A DNA stretch of 64,000 nucleotides from Aphanomyces cochlioides (GCA_019828595.1 JAHQRK010000013.1:589501-653500), one strand, 5' to 3'; positions 30,230 to 41,081 are shown, counted from the first letter of the stretch. The notes: generated by a model from the sequence alone, not told the origin. Program-made: numbers and translations.

Positions 30230-31566
30230 ATGAACAAGCACATCCTGCTCCTCTTCCTTCGTCGGCAAGCAAACACCCGACGTCGATTGCTGATGATGCA
30301 CTACCTCAAGTATCACTACGATGCATACGTATACAAAACTCCAAAGCGCACCTCCATCTTGACTGGAGGACAGTGGATGCGTGAAATGATGGCGGGAAAC
30401 CACGCCGCATTTGTGGAGTCGTTTCGAATGCCATGCGAAACATTCTGCAGTTTACTCGAGGAATTGGTTACGGAGAGATACATTGTCCAAACGAAACATG
30501 TAGCCTGCCATGAAATCTTGGGCATGTTCATGTACTTTGTGGGTCACAAAGCATCCAGTACCAATCTTCAGCAGCGATTTCAGCACTCGGGTGAAACAAT
30601 TACTCGGTATTTGCACCAAACCCTCGAGGCAATTGTCCAGCTTGCTCCAAAGTACATTCAACTTCCAGATGAAAGCTCTTCCACCCCCATTCAGATTCGA
30701 TCCAATCCCAAGTTCGCTCCATTTTTTCCAAGTGCCGCATGGCTATCGATGGAGCACATATTCAAGTTTGGGTGAAAACTTCCGTGTCTGCTCCTTTCCA
30801 TGGTCGAAAAGGCATAACGATGAATGTCTTGGCAGCCTGTGATTTCGATCTGCTCTTCACGTATGTGTTGGCTGGTTGGGAAGGAACAGCCGGGGACGGA
30901 AAGTTGTACAACGACGCCTTGACGAAAGGATTGACTCTTCCTCGTGATGGTTTTGACATTCTAGATGCTGGGTTTGCACTAACTACCAAATCATTGACGC
31001 CGTATCGAGGTACGCGCTACCATCTCAAAGAATTTGCAAGCGGACGTCTGCGACCCCGCACGAAAGAAGAACTTTTCAATTTGAGGCATGCACTGCTTCG
31101 AAATTGCATTGAGCGAATTTTCGGCGTTGTCAAGATGCGCTTCCCTGTGCTTTTCCATGGCATACGTTACGAGTACGCTTTTTAAGTGAAGTTGGTGCTT
31201 GCTCTCTGTACAATTCACAACTTTATACGCCTGCATGGAGTACGAAACGATGATATTGAGAGACGAGCATCGATTTTGTTGCGAGAAGAGCGTCGACGAC
31301 CATTAACAGCCAACGACAGGGCTCATTTCGACGATGCACAAGAAAGTGAAGAAGCAAAGGTGTGGCGAAATCAAATAGCTGAAGAAATGTGGCAACAATA
31401 CAACCAAACGCTGGCGCAACGACGTAGAATTCGCTCTTATTTGCAGCCTTCTAAATTAATTGGTTTGTGCTTTGCATTTCAAGATGACGAGCAAGCCATG
31501 TCTCACGAAAGTCGCCCTTCATACAGAGGAACATTGACGCTCGAGTCGAATTTTCCATCACAGTGA
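30230..31566 (+). pseudogene. PIF/Harbinger transposase B, one frameshift and one nonsense
   Basis: The N-terminal ORF (30230-30775) has FRMPCETFCSLLEELV and a helix-turn-helix region. The frame shifts by one near the T6 run at about 30721-30727, then continues with MAIDGAHIQVW (first Asp), FDILDAGFALT (second Asp), RNCIERIFGVVKMRFP (Glu) and VLALCTIHNFIRLHG. A TAA at 31183-31185 interrupts the same frame. These two lesions are the only obvious ones, so the copy died recently. The 3' end overlaps the convergent Myb ORF by about 115 bp, so the true stop may be earlier. Confidence 0.85.
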
Positions 31567-32368
31567 CAGCCGCGACCATTTCGTTCATATCCAAAATTCC
31601 ATCGAATTCGCTTTGCAGGACCATGATTGCTTTTTCATGCACCGAACCATTCTCCTCAGCTTGTGCACGGGGTGGTTGTAAAGCCTCTACCAAAATTTGC
31701 AGCTCTTTTGTGGCCAATTCTTGAACTGCAGAAAAGTCACTAGACAATCGTGATGCAAGAGTTGCTCGTTGACGTTTCTGAGGCCGTCCACCAACAATTG
31801 CACTGCTTCGTCGGGAAGGTTGCTGCATACTGTCAGTTTCGTCTGCGTCAACCACATCCGATTCGACACCTTGTTGCATTTCGTTGTCTTGATCAGCTTG
31901 TTCCAAGTCCGATTTTTCTTCTTCACTTGGTGAGTCTATTTCATGTTGGGGGGCCAACGAAGTGATGGCGTATCGTCCCGTTGCAAGCGTGCCTTGGAAC
32001 AAACGGTCGCATAAGTTGAACTGAGGGAAACGCTTTGTTCACCACAATTTCCATGTTTTTGGCTTGCCGTCCAAAAAGTGATCCCACGTGGTTGTCAGGC
32101 ATTTGACTTGGCATGTTTCTGCCTCCCACCCCATTCCACTGCTTGACACTATCTTCGAAACGATTGCGTACATCCCTTTAACGATGTCGTGACGCGATTT
32201 GAGCTGTGAAAGTTTCATTGATGTCTTGTGTGTCTCGTTGAGCTTCTTGATCGCAGCAGCCCACGCTTCCTTCTTGTAACCACTGTTGGCTTTCTTTCCC
32301 AACACAGTGACTTGGTAGACGAGCTCTTCAAGCCACGTGAGGTCGAACTCATCAGTCCATATTCCCAT
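31451..32368 (-). pseudogene. Myb/SANT-like partner protein of Harbinger B, one in-frame TGA
   Basis: Starts at the ATG at 32366-32368. Residues about 1-109 form a Myb/SANT-like domain of the Harbinger-associated type (WTDEFDLTWLEELVYQVT, LSQLKSRHDIVKGMYAIV, GWEAETCQV, TWDHFLDGKPK). A TGA at 32039-32041 interrupts the frame. The same frame then runs on with RFPQFNLCDRLFQG, an acidic linker and a helical C terminus (FDGILDMNEMVAAVTVM). Such proteins bind TIRs or assist transposase import in Harbinger systems. Confidence 0.75.
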
Positions 32369-32630
32369 GATCTTGACTTCAATCGCTGCTGCTGTGAGTA
32401 AATCGAAAAATGAAATGGAAGAACCATATTCTCTTGAATTGCCTTATGTCGACACAAACTCAAAGAAAACTTTTGTGAATTTGGTAAATATATTTTATGT
32501 CATAATATCCCAAAATATTGACGATTTTTCTCACTTCAATGGCAGCCAGACAATCTGTTTTAGATATATTGTAATAAATTCTTTTTTCCTGTTTTATTAC
32601 AATATTTGATGGCATCCAGACAAGGCCTAA

Positions 32631-33707
32631 CAAAAATATGGTCGAAATATTTTTAAAATTGTGTCATATTTTTTTTAATTTTGACGAATATTCTTTTCGT
32701 TGAATTTCCCGCATCTCAATGGGAGACACTTTCGGAATCATGACTCGTTCTATGTCTCAATTGCGATTTTCCCATTATCGTCTTGTTTTTACTGCACTCG
32801 TTACTGTCTTTGCGATTGTAGTTTCAGAGTGCAAACGAAACTTGATTCGACGTCGAACCCATCAACATACTGTATGCTGTTAGAGAGTGCGATATGCATC
32901 ATGAGTAATGTCTTGCTCCATAACGTAGCATAATTTCCGAGGGGCCCTGCTTGATACAGTCAGCAATCGTTGACTTCAGGATCAAGATGTAGAAGTATTT
33001 GCGACCATGTCTTTCTCCAGACTTTAGGGCAAGACTACATGTTTGCAATACGAAGGCAATTACATTCCCAGACGAGAATATTTGTCTTGGTGCGAACCAT
33101 ACAATAATGTTACATGCTTGTGAAGCACGAGGCGACTGAGAAGAGCTCTATATAATCTGGTGGAATCGTATACTACTGTAGTATTGTCTTGAGAACGAGT
33201 TGACCTTAATAGCATAAGCTTTTGGATGTATTTGGAGAGTAAACGAAACTGGCGGATCACTGACAAAGTCGATCCAACTAAGTTACGTTGGAACTCTCAA
33301 ACTAATCCTCCAAAAACGGATGGATGGCAGTAGTAGTACATATAAGGTTACATAAGAGATCTTGTTCTTGTACTGATTTGTGATAGGTCTCATCTAGCGG
33401 CACGCAGCATTCCGCCTTGCCCGACGGTATTTCACACGACCAAACCCCAATTCGGTACTTCTTGGGAGCTCCGTCGTCCGACTCCTCTGTCTACAGAAAA
33501 AATCCATCTTGCCTCTGCTTCGCTCCGGGGAGGGCATTTTTCTTTGGCTTTGCACTCCGTCGTCTTATTGAATATGTCTGAAAGCGTTCCTGCTCAACCC
33601 CACTGTGGTCTCGTGTTTTGGGCGCATTTTTAAGATGCGCATCACCTGTGAGAAATATATGTCCACCTCGCAGCCACCGTGAGACTCTGTGCATCTCGTG
33701 CTATGCC
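32631..33707. other. Intergenic, no gene seen
   Basis: No coding signal. The last about 350 bp form the upstream region of the 33732 gene. Confidence 0.4.
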
Positions 33708-33721
33708 TCATTTTCCAATCT
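33708..33721 (+). promoter_or_regulatory. Oomycete-type core promoter (Inr+FPR)
   Basis: TCATTTTCCAATCT matches TCATTYYNCAWTTT at 13 of 14 positions and ends 10 nt before the ATG at 33732. The motif supports this ATG over the in-frame one at 33618. Confidence 0.65.
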
Positions 33722-33731
33722 CTCATCAACG

Positions 33732-34499
33732 ATGAAGATCTTCTACGCCCTGACTGCTCTCTTTGCTTTTTCAAGTGCTCAAGACCCTGAAACGGTTGGT
33801 GAGAATGAAGCTGATGTTGGCAAGCACCTGTACACGACGAGCCTTCGTGCGCTTCCTGATGGATCGACCCAATGCGGTGGTAGTTTGATTGCTCCGAATG
33901 TCGTATTGACGTCCGCCCAATGTACTTACAGACTATGGAGTCCTATCAAGTACGCCGTTGTTGGTTCGCACTACAATGGCGGGAAGGGAGCCCAGGACGG
34001 TGAAACGATCGAAGTGAAGCAACTAATCAAACACCCCAAGTTCAACGACGGATCCCGCACGTACGACTTTGCACTTTTCATTTTGGCCAAGGATTCCAAG
34101 CATACGCCAGTCAATCTTTCGTTTGACTATGTTGGTGCGAACGTATCTTCTTTCATTCGTGGTTGGGGCTTGACGAAATTCACGGGCAGTGAATCGGATG
34201 TCCTCCTCGAAGCAGTGGCCACCACGCTTGAAGACACCACGTGCCGCCAACTTCTGCCCGACAACTACAACTTCGACAGCACCATGATGTGTGCTGGTGG
34301 TAAAGAGTGGCAAAACGCGTGCAATGGTGACTCTGGTGGACCCATGACGATTGGAACCGAAAACCAAGAAACGTTGGTTGGGGTTGTCAGCTGGGGCATT
34401 GGTTGTGGTAAAGCCAACGCACCCGGTGTGTATGGTCGTATTTCAGCCGCTCGTGACTTCATTGAGCCATACTTGTCGAGTAAGTCGACGACTGCGTAA
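33732..34499 (+). CDS. Secreted S1-protease homologue with catalytic His replaced by Gln
   Basis: 255 residues. Signal peptide 1-16 (MKIFYALTALFAFSSA), S1 domain to about residue 250 ([51 protein letters not shown]). Asp112 (TYDFALF) and Ser201 (GDSGGP) are present, but the TAAHC motif reads TSAQC, so His is Gln63. The residue that sets trypsin specificity (chymotrypsin 189) is Asn195 rather than Asp, and the IVGG activation end is degraded (ENEADVG). It is probably non-catalytic, arisen independently of the 3607/14951 type because a different triad member is lost. The gene is otherwise intact and single copy in the window. Confidence 0.85.
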   Translation: MKIFYALTALFAFSSAQDPETVGENEADVGKHLYTTSLRALPDGSTQCGGSLIAPNVVLTSAQCTYRLWSPIKYAVVGSHYNGGKGAQDGETIEVKQLIKHPKFNDGSRTYDFALFILAKDSKHTPVNLSFDYVGANVSSFIRGWGLTKFTGSESDVLLEAVATTLEDTTCRQLLPDNYNFDSTMMCAGGKEWQNACNGDSGGPMTIGTENQETLVGVVSWGIGCGKANAPGVYGRISAARDFIEPYLSSKSTTA

Positions 34500-34908
34500 A
34501 TACCAGACGAGAAGCATCCATTCGAGCAATACACTGCCGAATATATTTTCGGGTAATACACCGATAATAAACTTACAACATCCGTTGTTGTCCAAACTCG
34601 AGCGTTAACTGGATGACAAGTTGGGACATTGGTTGTGCTGACAAAGTTGGTCTGTGTGGTTGTTTGGCAGCGTCGCTTTGCTCTCTATTGAGATATACGT
34701 AGTCAACTACAAGCTTTCATATTGTAGACTTTTTCGAAGTCCAAGGGGAAGAGGCGAACAACCGAACTAGCTCAACTTTGGAATTCAAAATGATATTCTT
34801 ATCATATTCAACCTTTGGAGACCAAAAGGAACAGAAGGATCATATTCTTCATAACCCCATGCATATATCTGAACTGGAGCTACTGCGGTGTTCTTGGTAG
34901 TGTCCGAA

Positions 34909-35328
34909 ACAGGTCATATCGGGTCAGGTCACACTATTGGGTCACACTACAAAATTGAACATATCTCCATCACCAGGAAGAGTTAAAGCGCCATACTTTG
35001 TCATTCTCTAGCAGGCCTCATCAAGGTGGCGGCACGGCCTTACGGCCTACCTGCCGCCTTACCCGATGAGAGAAAATATAAAGAAACCCCTTTTTGGTGC
35101 ACGTTGGGGGCTCCCTCCTCCGAGTCATTCGCCTGCAGAAAATTTTTCACTCGACCTCCGCTTCGCTGCGGTGAGCGCAATTTTCTGGGCGGATGTCTGA
35201 CGTCGTCCGCGGAGTTTAAGGCTTCGCAATTGCTGCTCGAATGAGAAAAACCTAAAATCTGATCAGAAATTTGAATAAAACCAGCATAAACCAGAAAAAA
35301 ACCGTGACCTGACCCGGACCTGACCTGT
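34909..35328. mobile_element. Candidate TIR element, 420 bp
   Basis: Left acaggtcatatcgggtcagg and right end reverse-complemented acaggtcaggtccgggtcag form imperfect inverted termini of about 26 bp. Inside is a strong GC-rich hairpin (ggcggcacggcc...ctgccgcc at about 35026-35056). No clear TSD was found, so the boundaries are tentative. Confidence 0.45.
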
Positions 35329-35354
35329 AAAGGATTCTTCCGGTGTTCTTAACC

Positions 35355-35828
35355 CTAAGGTAGCGTAACTTTCGACGCGTTGGCAGCACGTAGACGAGAG
35401 CTGCTCAGGTATGGCTCAATGAAGTCGCGAGCGGCAGACAAACGACCATACACGCCAGGCTTGTTGGGTTCAGCACAGCCAAGACCCCAGCTCACCACAC
35501 CCACCAACGTTTCTTGGCCGTTGCTTTCAATCGTCAATGGACCACCCGAATCGCCTTGGCAAGAGTCCTTGCCAGCCTTGCCGCCAGCACACACCATCGT
35601 GTCGTCGACCGTGTTGCCAGACAACAATTGAGCACATCTCGAGTTGCATAAAGTGTTGATGGTCAACTCTTGGAGCACATCGGGCTCACTGCCACCTTCC
35701 GAGGTCGTACCGAGCAATGAGCGGCGGTCAAGATGACATTGGGAGCGATCAAACTGCCACCGCAGTTGGTGCCACCCTCTGCATCTTCACGAAGACTGGC
35801 AACGTACAAATGTCGGCCGACCGCAGCT
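35355..35828 (-). pseudogene. Rearranged trypsin gene, left half
   Basis: On the minus strand, 35828-35718 encodes the N-terminal part of the protease ([30 protein letters not shown]) without a signal peptide or IVGG. It joins directly at 35717 to [16 protein letters not shown] and the complete C-terminal half ([26 protein letters not shown]) ending at 35355. About 75 residues containing the Asp region are missing at the join. The C-terminal half is an inverted near-copy of 36084-36435. Confidence 0.8.
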
Positions 35829-36435
35829 TCGCGTCCACTGCTCCGTGGAAGCCAACTACGCCCTCCAATACGCTGTCATTGGCACACACTACAGCAGCGG
35901 CTCTCAAGACGGTGAAGTCATTGCCATCTCCCAGCAAATCGTCCACCCTCAAAACGACCCCAACACCAACTCGTACGACTTTGCCATCTACATCTTGGAA
36001 AGGGACTCCCAACAAACGCCAGTCCAAATTTCATTCGACGAAATCGGATCGAATGTCCCTGTCGTCGTGCGTGGCTTCGGTACGACCTCGGAAGGTGGCA
36101 GTGAGCCCGATGTGCTCCAAGAGTTGACCATCAACACTTTATGCAACTCGAGATGTGCTCAATTGTTGTCTGGCAACACGGTCGACGACACGATGGTGTG
36201 TGCTGGCGGCAAGGCTGGCAAGGACTCTTGCCAAGGCGATTCGGGTGGTCCATTGACGATTGAAAGCAACGGCCAAGAAACGTTGGTGGGTGTGGTGAGC
36301 TGGGGTCTTGGCTGTGCTGAACCCAACAAGCCTGGCGTGTATGGTCGTTTGTCTGCCGCTCGCGACTTCATTGAGCCATACCTGAGCAGCTCTCGTGTAC
36401 GTGCTGCCAACGCATCGAAAGTGGCTCTTCCGTAG
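35829..36435 (+). pseudogene. Rearranged trypsin gene, right half
   Basis: Open from the His-loop (HCSVEANYALQYAVIG) through YDFAIYIL (Asp), CQGDSGGP (Ser), [16 protein letters not shown] and ARDFIEPYL to the stop. The preceding N-terminal segment is present but in the opposite orientation at 35718-35828. The complete protease has therefore been split by an inversion inside an inverted duplication. Neither half has a signal peptide or start context. Confidence 0.8.
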
Positions 36436-36749
36436 TTAATTTTCCAGTCGTTCAAGCATGAAGGCAATGCTAATCTTCGTAAAGAAGTTCGTAACACGTC
36501 GAACTAGTTAGAAGTATATTGTGTGCAAAGTCGATCGCAGCGAAAGGGGGACGAATGCAAAGCGTCCATTTGCCAGTGTGCTGCAACACATTTCGCAGTA
36601 GCCCAAGGTGTTGTTTCTATATGGAAACCAGGCTCCTCCTTGCACACATCACGAGTTTCTTGCTTGCAAGTTACACCAAGTCTGGCGCATCGTCAGACGA
36701 CCAACCATCGAGTTGTTGGCTTCCACTGCATTCAATTTAAAAGAAGCCT

Positions 36750-37270
36750 CTTGGCTCTTCAAATGAAGTCACGAGCTTCTAAAATGCGATTGCACACATC
36801 AAGCAAGTTGACGTCAGCATTACCAAGACTTCTGGACACCACATCGACCAACATTTCAGTGCCTCTGCTTTCGACGGAAAACGTTTTTTTCTTGAGGCCA
36901 CCCGCGAAAATCATCGCGTTGTCTATGTTGAAGGCGGACAAGAACTGGGGCGAGTTGACCGCCGGAGTCTAGATGCCGTTCTGGGTGTCACTCCCTAGCA
37001 ACATACAATCGTGGGGATATTCACACCAACAGGGTCGAACAAGACGGGGACTTGGAGTTCCTGGCCAAAGTGCAGATGACAAAGTCGCTCAAGTAGGTGG
37101 TTACATCGTCCTTGAAATTACCAATTTGTTCCTCGACTAGAACCGTTTCACCAAGTTCATGTCGTCGTTGGGTTGGTTCGATCAAACTGCCACCGCATCG
37201 GTGGGGTCTCCAGCTGTCAATAAACTGGCGACGTACAACTGCGTGTCCTTGAAAACTTGAATGTAAAACG
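36750..37270 (-). pseudogene. Highly decayed trypsin-like pseudogene
   Basis: On the minus strand, remnants appear in order: QLYVASL and a CGGSLI-like block near 37180-37250 (out of frame), then AMIFAGG, LVDVVSRSLGNADV and ILEARDFI at 36759-36941. No catalytic motif survives intact. 36436-36749 holds no other gene. Confidence 0.6.
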
Positions 37271-37377
37271 AAACCGACTGCGAATTCGGACGATTCTCCC
37301 TTTGACCAAGTAGAACGGATGTTGAGTTTGACGTGGGATAGACTGTACTGCGTAGTGTTAGTATCTGATTACCGAAT

Positions 37378-38718
37378 ACTACACCTTTTTACATTCAAGT
37401 CGGGACAATCGGAAGTTCAAGTTGGGCTGGTCCCGAAGATATATATCCTTATAAATTTATACACTCCTCGATAAAATATTATCTACCCACCTCGACATCT
37501 TCTAAATTTATCACAGTCTCGTAAAACTTACGAGTATGAGTTAAACACTTCCAACAAAGCCCTGGCGTGATGACCGCAACAGCTTCTTCGGACGCCCGCT
37601 CCAAAATACGTGCTCTGTGCGCCTTGATGGTCGTGTTGGGAGGAATTGTCAGCAATTCCGCTCGTCGTTCACGCAGTATTCTTTTTACGTCGGCCTTGAA
37701 AGCCGAAAATACATTTTCGATCGGGTTCAGCATTGGGCTGTACGGCCCGAGGCGCAGCAAAGTTGGAGTGCCCTGTTCGGTGGCAACAAACGCGTCTTCA
37801 ATCCGGCTGTGACATGGGGCATTGTCCATGACGATGACCACATCGTCTAAGGACATGTCCAGGGCCAAACGACCCAGTAATTCGGTAATGCGATTTTTCA
37901 TGTCGTCGGCCTTGTTGGAACCGAAGCGCGCCTTGAAATACACAAGCCCATGACGGCCAATGCATGCGATGATCTGCATGTTTTCGCCTTTGGAGGTTGT
38001 TCTCTTGGATACCACGCGCTGTCCCTTCTCGCTCCAACCATATTCACGTGAACACCACGTATTGTAGTTGGTCTCGTCGAGGTAAAACACCTCTTTTCCA
38101 TCGCCTTCCAATTGCCAGAGCCTCAAAAGGAAGTCGCGTCGGGCGGCTTTGGTTGACATGATGTTCATCTTTTCTGGCTCATAATGCATTTTTTTCAGCG
38201 TATACATTCTGCCATCGAGGTGGACACTGATCGTCTTGGCGGTCACAACAACACCAAACTCAGTCGCGATGATAGATGCCATTTCTTCCAAAGTTAAATC
38301 TGGACTAAATGACAACTCATCGAGGATGCGTTGGATGTGTTCTTCTCTGACCTTGTGGTAGCGTGTTCCACCCCATAAAGCTCGCTCTGGCGACCAGTTT
38401 GCGCTTCGCCTTGCGGCACTAATCCAGTTCTTGGCAGTTTTTTCGTTCACATCAAACGTTCTTGCCAGAAGCTTCCAGTTCTCATGAGATCTAGCAGCCG
38501 CAAGAATGATCTTCTTGATGCTGTGGCGATCGGCTTCATAGCGACTCATCGATTTCACAAAGGTTTTGGCGAAGCAAGGAAAGTGACTGACTGACTACCA
38601 GCCTCTTTCATTGATTCGACGAAACCTTTGTAAAATCGATATCTGGTCGAATATCGACTTTCAGGACCAGCCCAACTTGAACTTCCGATTGTCCCGACTT
38701 GAATGTAAAAAGGTGTAG
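37378..38718. mobile_element. Tc1/mariner element, 1341 bp, TA target site, apparently intact
   Basis: Inverted termini of about 57 bp begin ctacacctttttacattcaa at both ends and appear identical, flanked by TA at 37376-37377 and 38719-38720. It encodes one full-length transposase on minus. Near-identical TIRs and an undamaged ORF suggest a young, possibly active copy. Confidence 0.9.
37479..38558 (-). CDS. Tc1/mariner-type transposase (DD35E), full length
   Basis: 359 residues, no stops. An N-terminal helix-turn-helix (ILAAARSHENWKLLARTF, EKTAKNWISAARRS) is followed by a second HTH region (LTLEEMASIIATEFGVVVTA) and a DDE catalytic domain. The catalytic residues lie in FYLDETNYNTW (Asp), VVIVMDNAPCHS (Asp) and YSPMLNPIENVFSAFK (Glu), with 35 residues between the second Asp and the Glu. 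This is the only transposase in the window without a visible lesion. It lies between two trypsin remnants and opposes 38787-38935. Confidence 0.9.
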   Translation of the reverse strand: MKSMSRYEADRHSIKKIILAAARSHENWKLLARTFDVNEKTAKNWISAARRSANWSPERALWGGTRYHKVREEHIQRILDELSFSPDLTLEEMASIIATEFGVVVTAKTISVHLDGRMYTLKKMHYEPEKMNIMSTKAARRDFLLRLWQLEGDGKEVFYLDETNYNTWCSREYGWSEKGQRVVSKRTTSKGENMQIIACIGRHGLVYFKARFGSNKADDMKNRITELLGRLALDMSLDDVVIVMDNAPCHSRIEDAFVATEQGTPTLLRLGPYSPMLNPIENVFSAFKADVKRILRERRAELLTIPPNTTIKAHRARILERASEEAVAVITPGLCWKCLTHTRKFYETVINLEDVEVGR

Positions 38719-38761
38719 TACGTCGACATGCTTCAATTCAGACTATCTGATGATTTTCTAT

Positions 38762-38775
38762 TCGTTGCCCAATTT
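38762..38775 (+). promoter_or_regulatory. Degenerate Inr+FPR-like motif of a protease remnant
   Basis: TCGTTGCCCAATTT matches TCATTYYNCAWTTT with two differences, 11 nt before the ATG at 38787. Confidence 0.4.
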
Positions 38776-38786
38776 TCTCTCGACCA

Positions 38787-38935
38787 TGGCGACCTTCTTT
38801 GCCTTGTCTACAGCCCTGGCTCAATTGCCACCCAGAAAATTGACGTCGTTGGTGGACAAGAAGCAGTTCCAGGCAAAACTCTTGTGCATCGCCAGTCTTC
38901 GTAAATATGTGACCACTGCGACACAACTTTGATAG
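38787..38935 (+). pseudogene. 5' fragment of a trypsin-like gene
   Basis: The signal peptide MATFFALSTALAQLP is followed, after a frameshift, by IDVVGGQEAVPGKTL (activation end), then CIASLR in the first frame, after which homology stops. The rest of the protease domain is missing. The core-promoter motif is still recognisable upstream. Confidence 0.65.
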
Positions 38936-39321
38936 ACCCAATGTCAGTTTGCTCGCCGCTAATTATTCTGTGAAAGCCAACTATGAACAATATTTCAAAT
39001 GATGCGGTTGGTTGGAATGTCCATTTTGTGGTTTGTGGCTTAGAAACAACTCCTGTTTGTTGCAAAATCACACCGAAGTTGTATTTCTGGAGATGGAGCC
39101 AATCATATCTGAGATAATTCGATTTTATAAAAATTGATTGGATAAAATTAGTTTTCAGTGGAATATATTGGGATATTATTGTGATGCAAATCACACTGGA
39201 AGTGTGATCCTGGGTGTGGTAAAACTGGCCAATCAGGTGCCGAATCACACCATAAATCACACCCGTTCGAATGATATCGACGCATGCCCAACTTAATCAG
39301 GCTGCAGCAGATGCTGCGTCG

Positions 39322-40888
39322 TGCGCTCCTCCAAACCAACCCCACTGGAGACTTGTGACCTGTATCAAACAATCCGGATAATTATCCGAACAACATGCAA
39401 GATAACAATATTTCCGGATAAAATAAATAATTATCCGGATACGTTATCAACTCCAATCGACCCCCACTGTTGCGCGCCACTGACAGAGAACCATCCATTT
39501 CATATACTTAGAAAAAGGATACCACTCCATTCTAACCCCACTAAACTCAAACAATAAGGGCCATTCACTTCACAAGACATGCATTTTCAAATTTGCAATG
39601 GACAGTCTGTATGACTTGTCCGATCTCTCGGACTACACGTTCGACGAGGTCATGAAGGAAACCGTCAACGAGATCACCGCTGTAGAATGGTGCATGAGAG
39701 TAAGTCCAATATGTTGATGAATCACACTCACTCCATTACTAGGTAGGACTAATTCGTAATAAAATGAGTTGTCCTAATTGCTCCGACGAAATGCACCTCA
39801 GCAAGACCCGGATGCGATGGCGCTGCCATCGAGCAGGTTGCGAAACCGAGCGTGGCCTCAGAAGTAGCTCATTTTTTGCCAAGTCGAGCATGCCTATTGC
39901 TCGACTTGTCAGGATCCTGTATTACTGGGCAACAATGAAGTCATCACAAGCAATGTGTGATGACTTTAACATATCCCAAACGACCGTGAGTACAAGGAGC
40001 AAGAAAAGCCGCCAAATCTGCTCCGACGAGATGCATGCATGCACTGTCAATGTACCTCTGAAATATGATATTCTATAAATTCTCACAATTTATTAGATTG
40101 GAGGGGTTGGCTCAATCGTTGAGATCGACGAAACCTCGCTCAAGAAATAGTCGAAGTATGGCCGCGGTACCCAGCACGAAGACCGCTGGCTGTTTGGCGG
40201 TGTTGACCGCAGAACGAAGAAGTGGTTCGGTGTCCTCACGGGCACCGATCGAACGAAGAACACCCTCCTTCCGATTATTGCCAAGCCATTGAGAAAGGTA
40301 TGTGAAACATCCATATTTACACTAATTTATACTCCCTAGGCACACTAATTATGTCTGACAAGTTTGCGTCGTATGTCTCTGGGAACGAGAGACATACTTT
40401 GGCGAACAATGCCAGTCTAGCCCACATGAGCTATACGCACAAGTGGGTGAATCATTCTACAAATTTCGTGAACCCTCTCAATGGTGCCCACACACAGTCA
40501 ATTGAAGGTGTGTGGGAAGTACGCGTGAAGCAGTACTTGAAGGCCATGAGAGGAGTTCAAACTGACGACTTGCAATCCTACCTGGATCAGTTTATGTGGC
40601 GCAGCTGGTACTTCCCTGAAAACGCAACAGGTAGTATGTATTATAAATGTTTAGTGTTAGCTATTCGTAAAACCTACATCTAATATACATGACAGTTTTC
40701 GTTGCATTCAATTTCAGTTTGTTCTGTGGATATCCATGGAAACATCTCTGTGAATATCCGGAAATCCATGGAAACTTCCTTATTACTATCCGGACATCCG
40801 TGGGAACTTCTCTATTGTTCTCCGGATAATTAACCGGATAATTACAATTGTATTGTACACTCCAGTGGGGTTGGTTTGGAGGAGCGCC
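39322..40888. mobile_element. Merlin element 2, 1567 bp, 8-bp TSD ctgcgtcg
   Basis: Terminal inverted repeats gcgctcctccaaaccaaccc (one mismatch in the first base), flanked by ctgcgtcg at 39314-39321 and 40889-40896. The inverted empty-site copy at about 50772-50779 has a single copy of this 8-mer, confirming the insertion. Confidence 0.92.
39598..40683 (+). pseudogene. Merlin transposase 2, four exons, one nonsense and one frameshift
   Basis: Exons 39598-39699, 39743-40051, 40097-40297 and 40340-40683. The introns are 43, 45 and 42 nt, GT-AG, at the same positions as in the copy at 23245-24330. Zinc ribbon CPNCSDEM...CHRAGC, then SIVEIDETSLKK, a TAG at 40148-40150 where the sister copy has Lys, LFGGVDRRTKKWFGVL, LIMSDKFASYVSGNERH and HTQSIEGVWEVRVKQYL. 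A 1-nt deletion near the end of exon 3 (about 40287) breaks the frame across intron 3. Confidence 0.85.
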
Positions 40889-41081
40889 CTGCGTCGACTC
40901 TATTTTGCCCACACTGTTCTTTTCCCAAGACTACCAATAGAGAGATTTTGCTGTGTAAAATTTCCCATTCAAAATTTCTTGTGGGCCTGACCCAAGCCTC
41001 CACAGGAAAATTTGACGAAGAAATTTCCTTGTTTAAAATTTTGACTGGACATTAGTTTGCACACAGCTTTTTTCATTTGAA

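Larger units (their letters stand above)
30068..32627. mobile_element. PIF/Harbinger element B, 2560 bp, TSD TAA
   Basis: Left end ggcctagtctggatgccatc; right end reverse-complemented ggccttgtctggatgccatc (19 of 20 identical). The flanks are taa at 30065-30067 and 32628-32630. A second partial copy of the terminal motif (ggcagccagacaatctg) lies about 70 bp inside the right end. It carries a convergent transposase (plus) and Myb-like protein (minus), the standard two-gene Harbinger plan. Confidence 0.92.
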
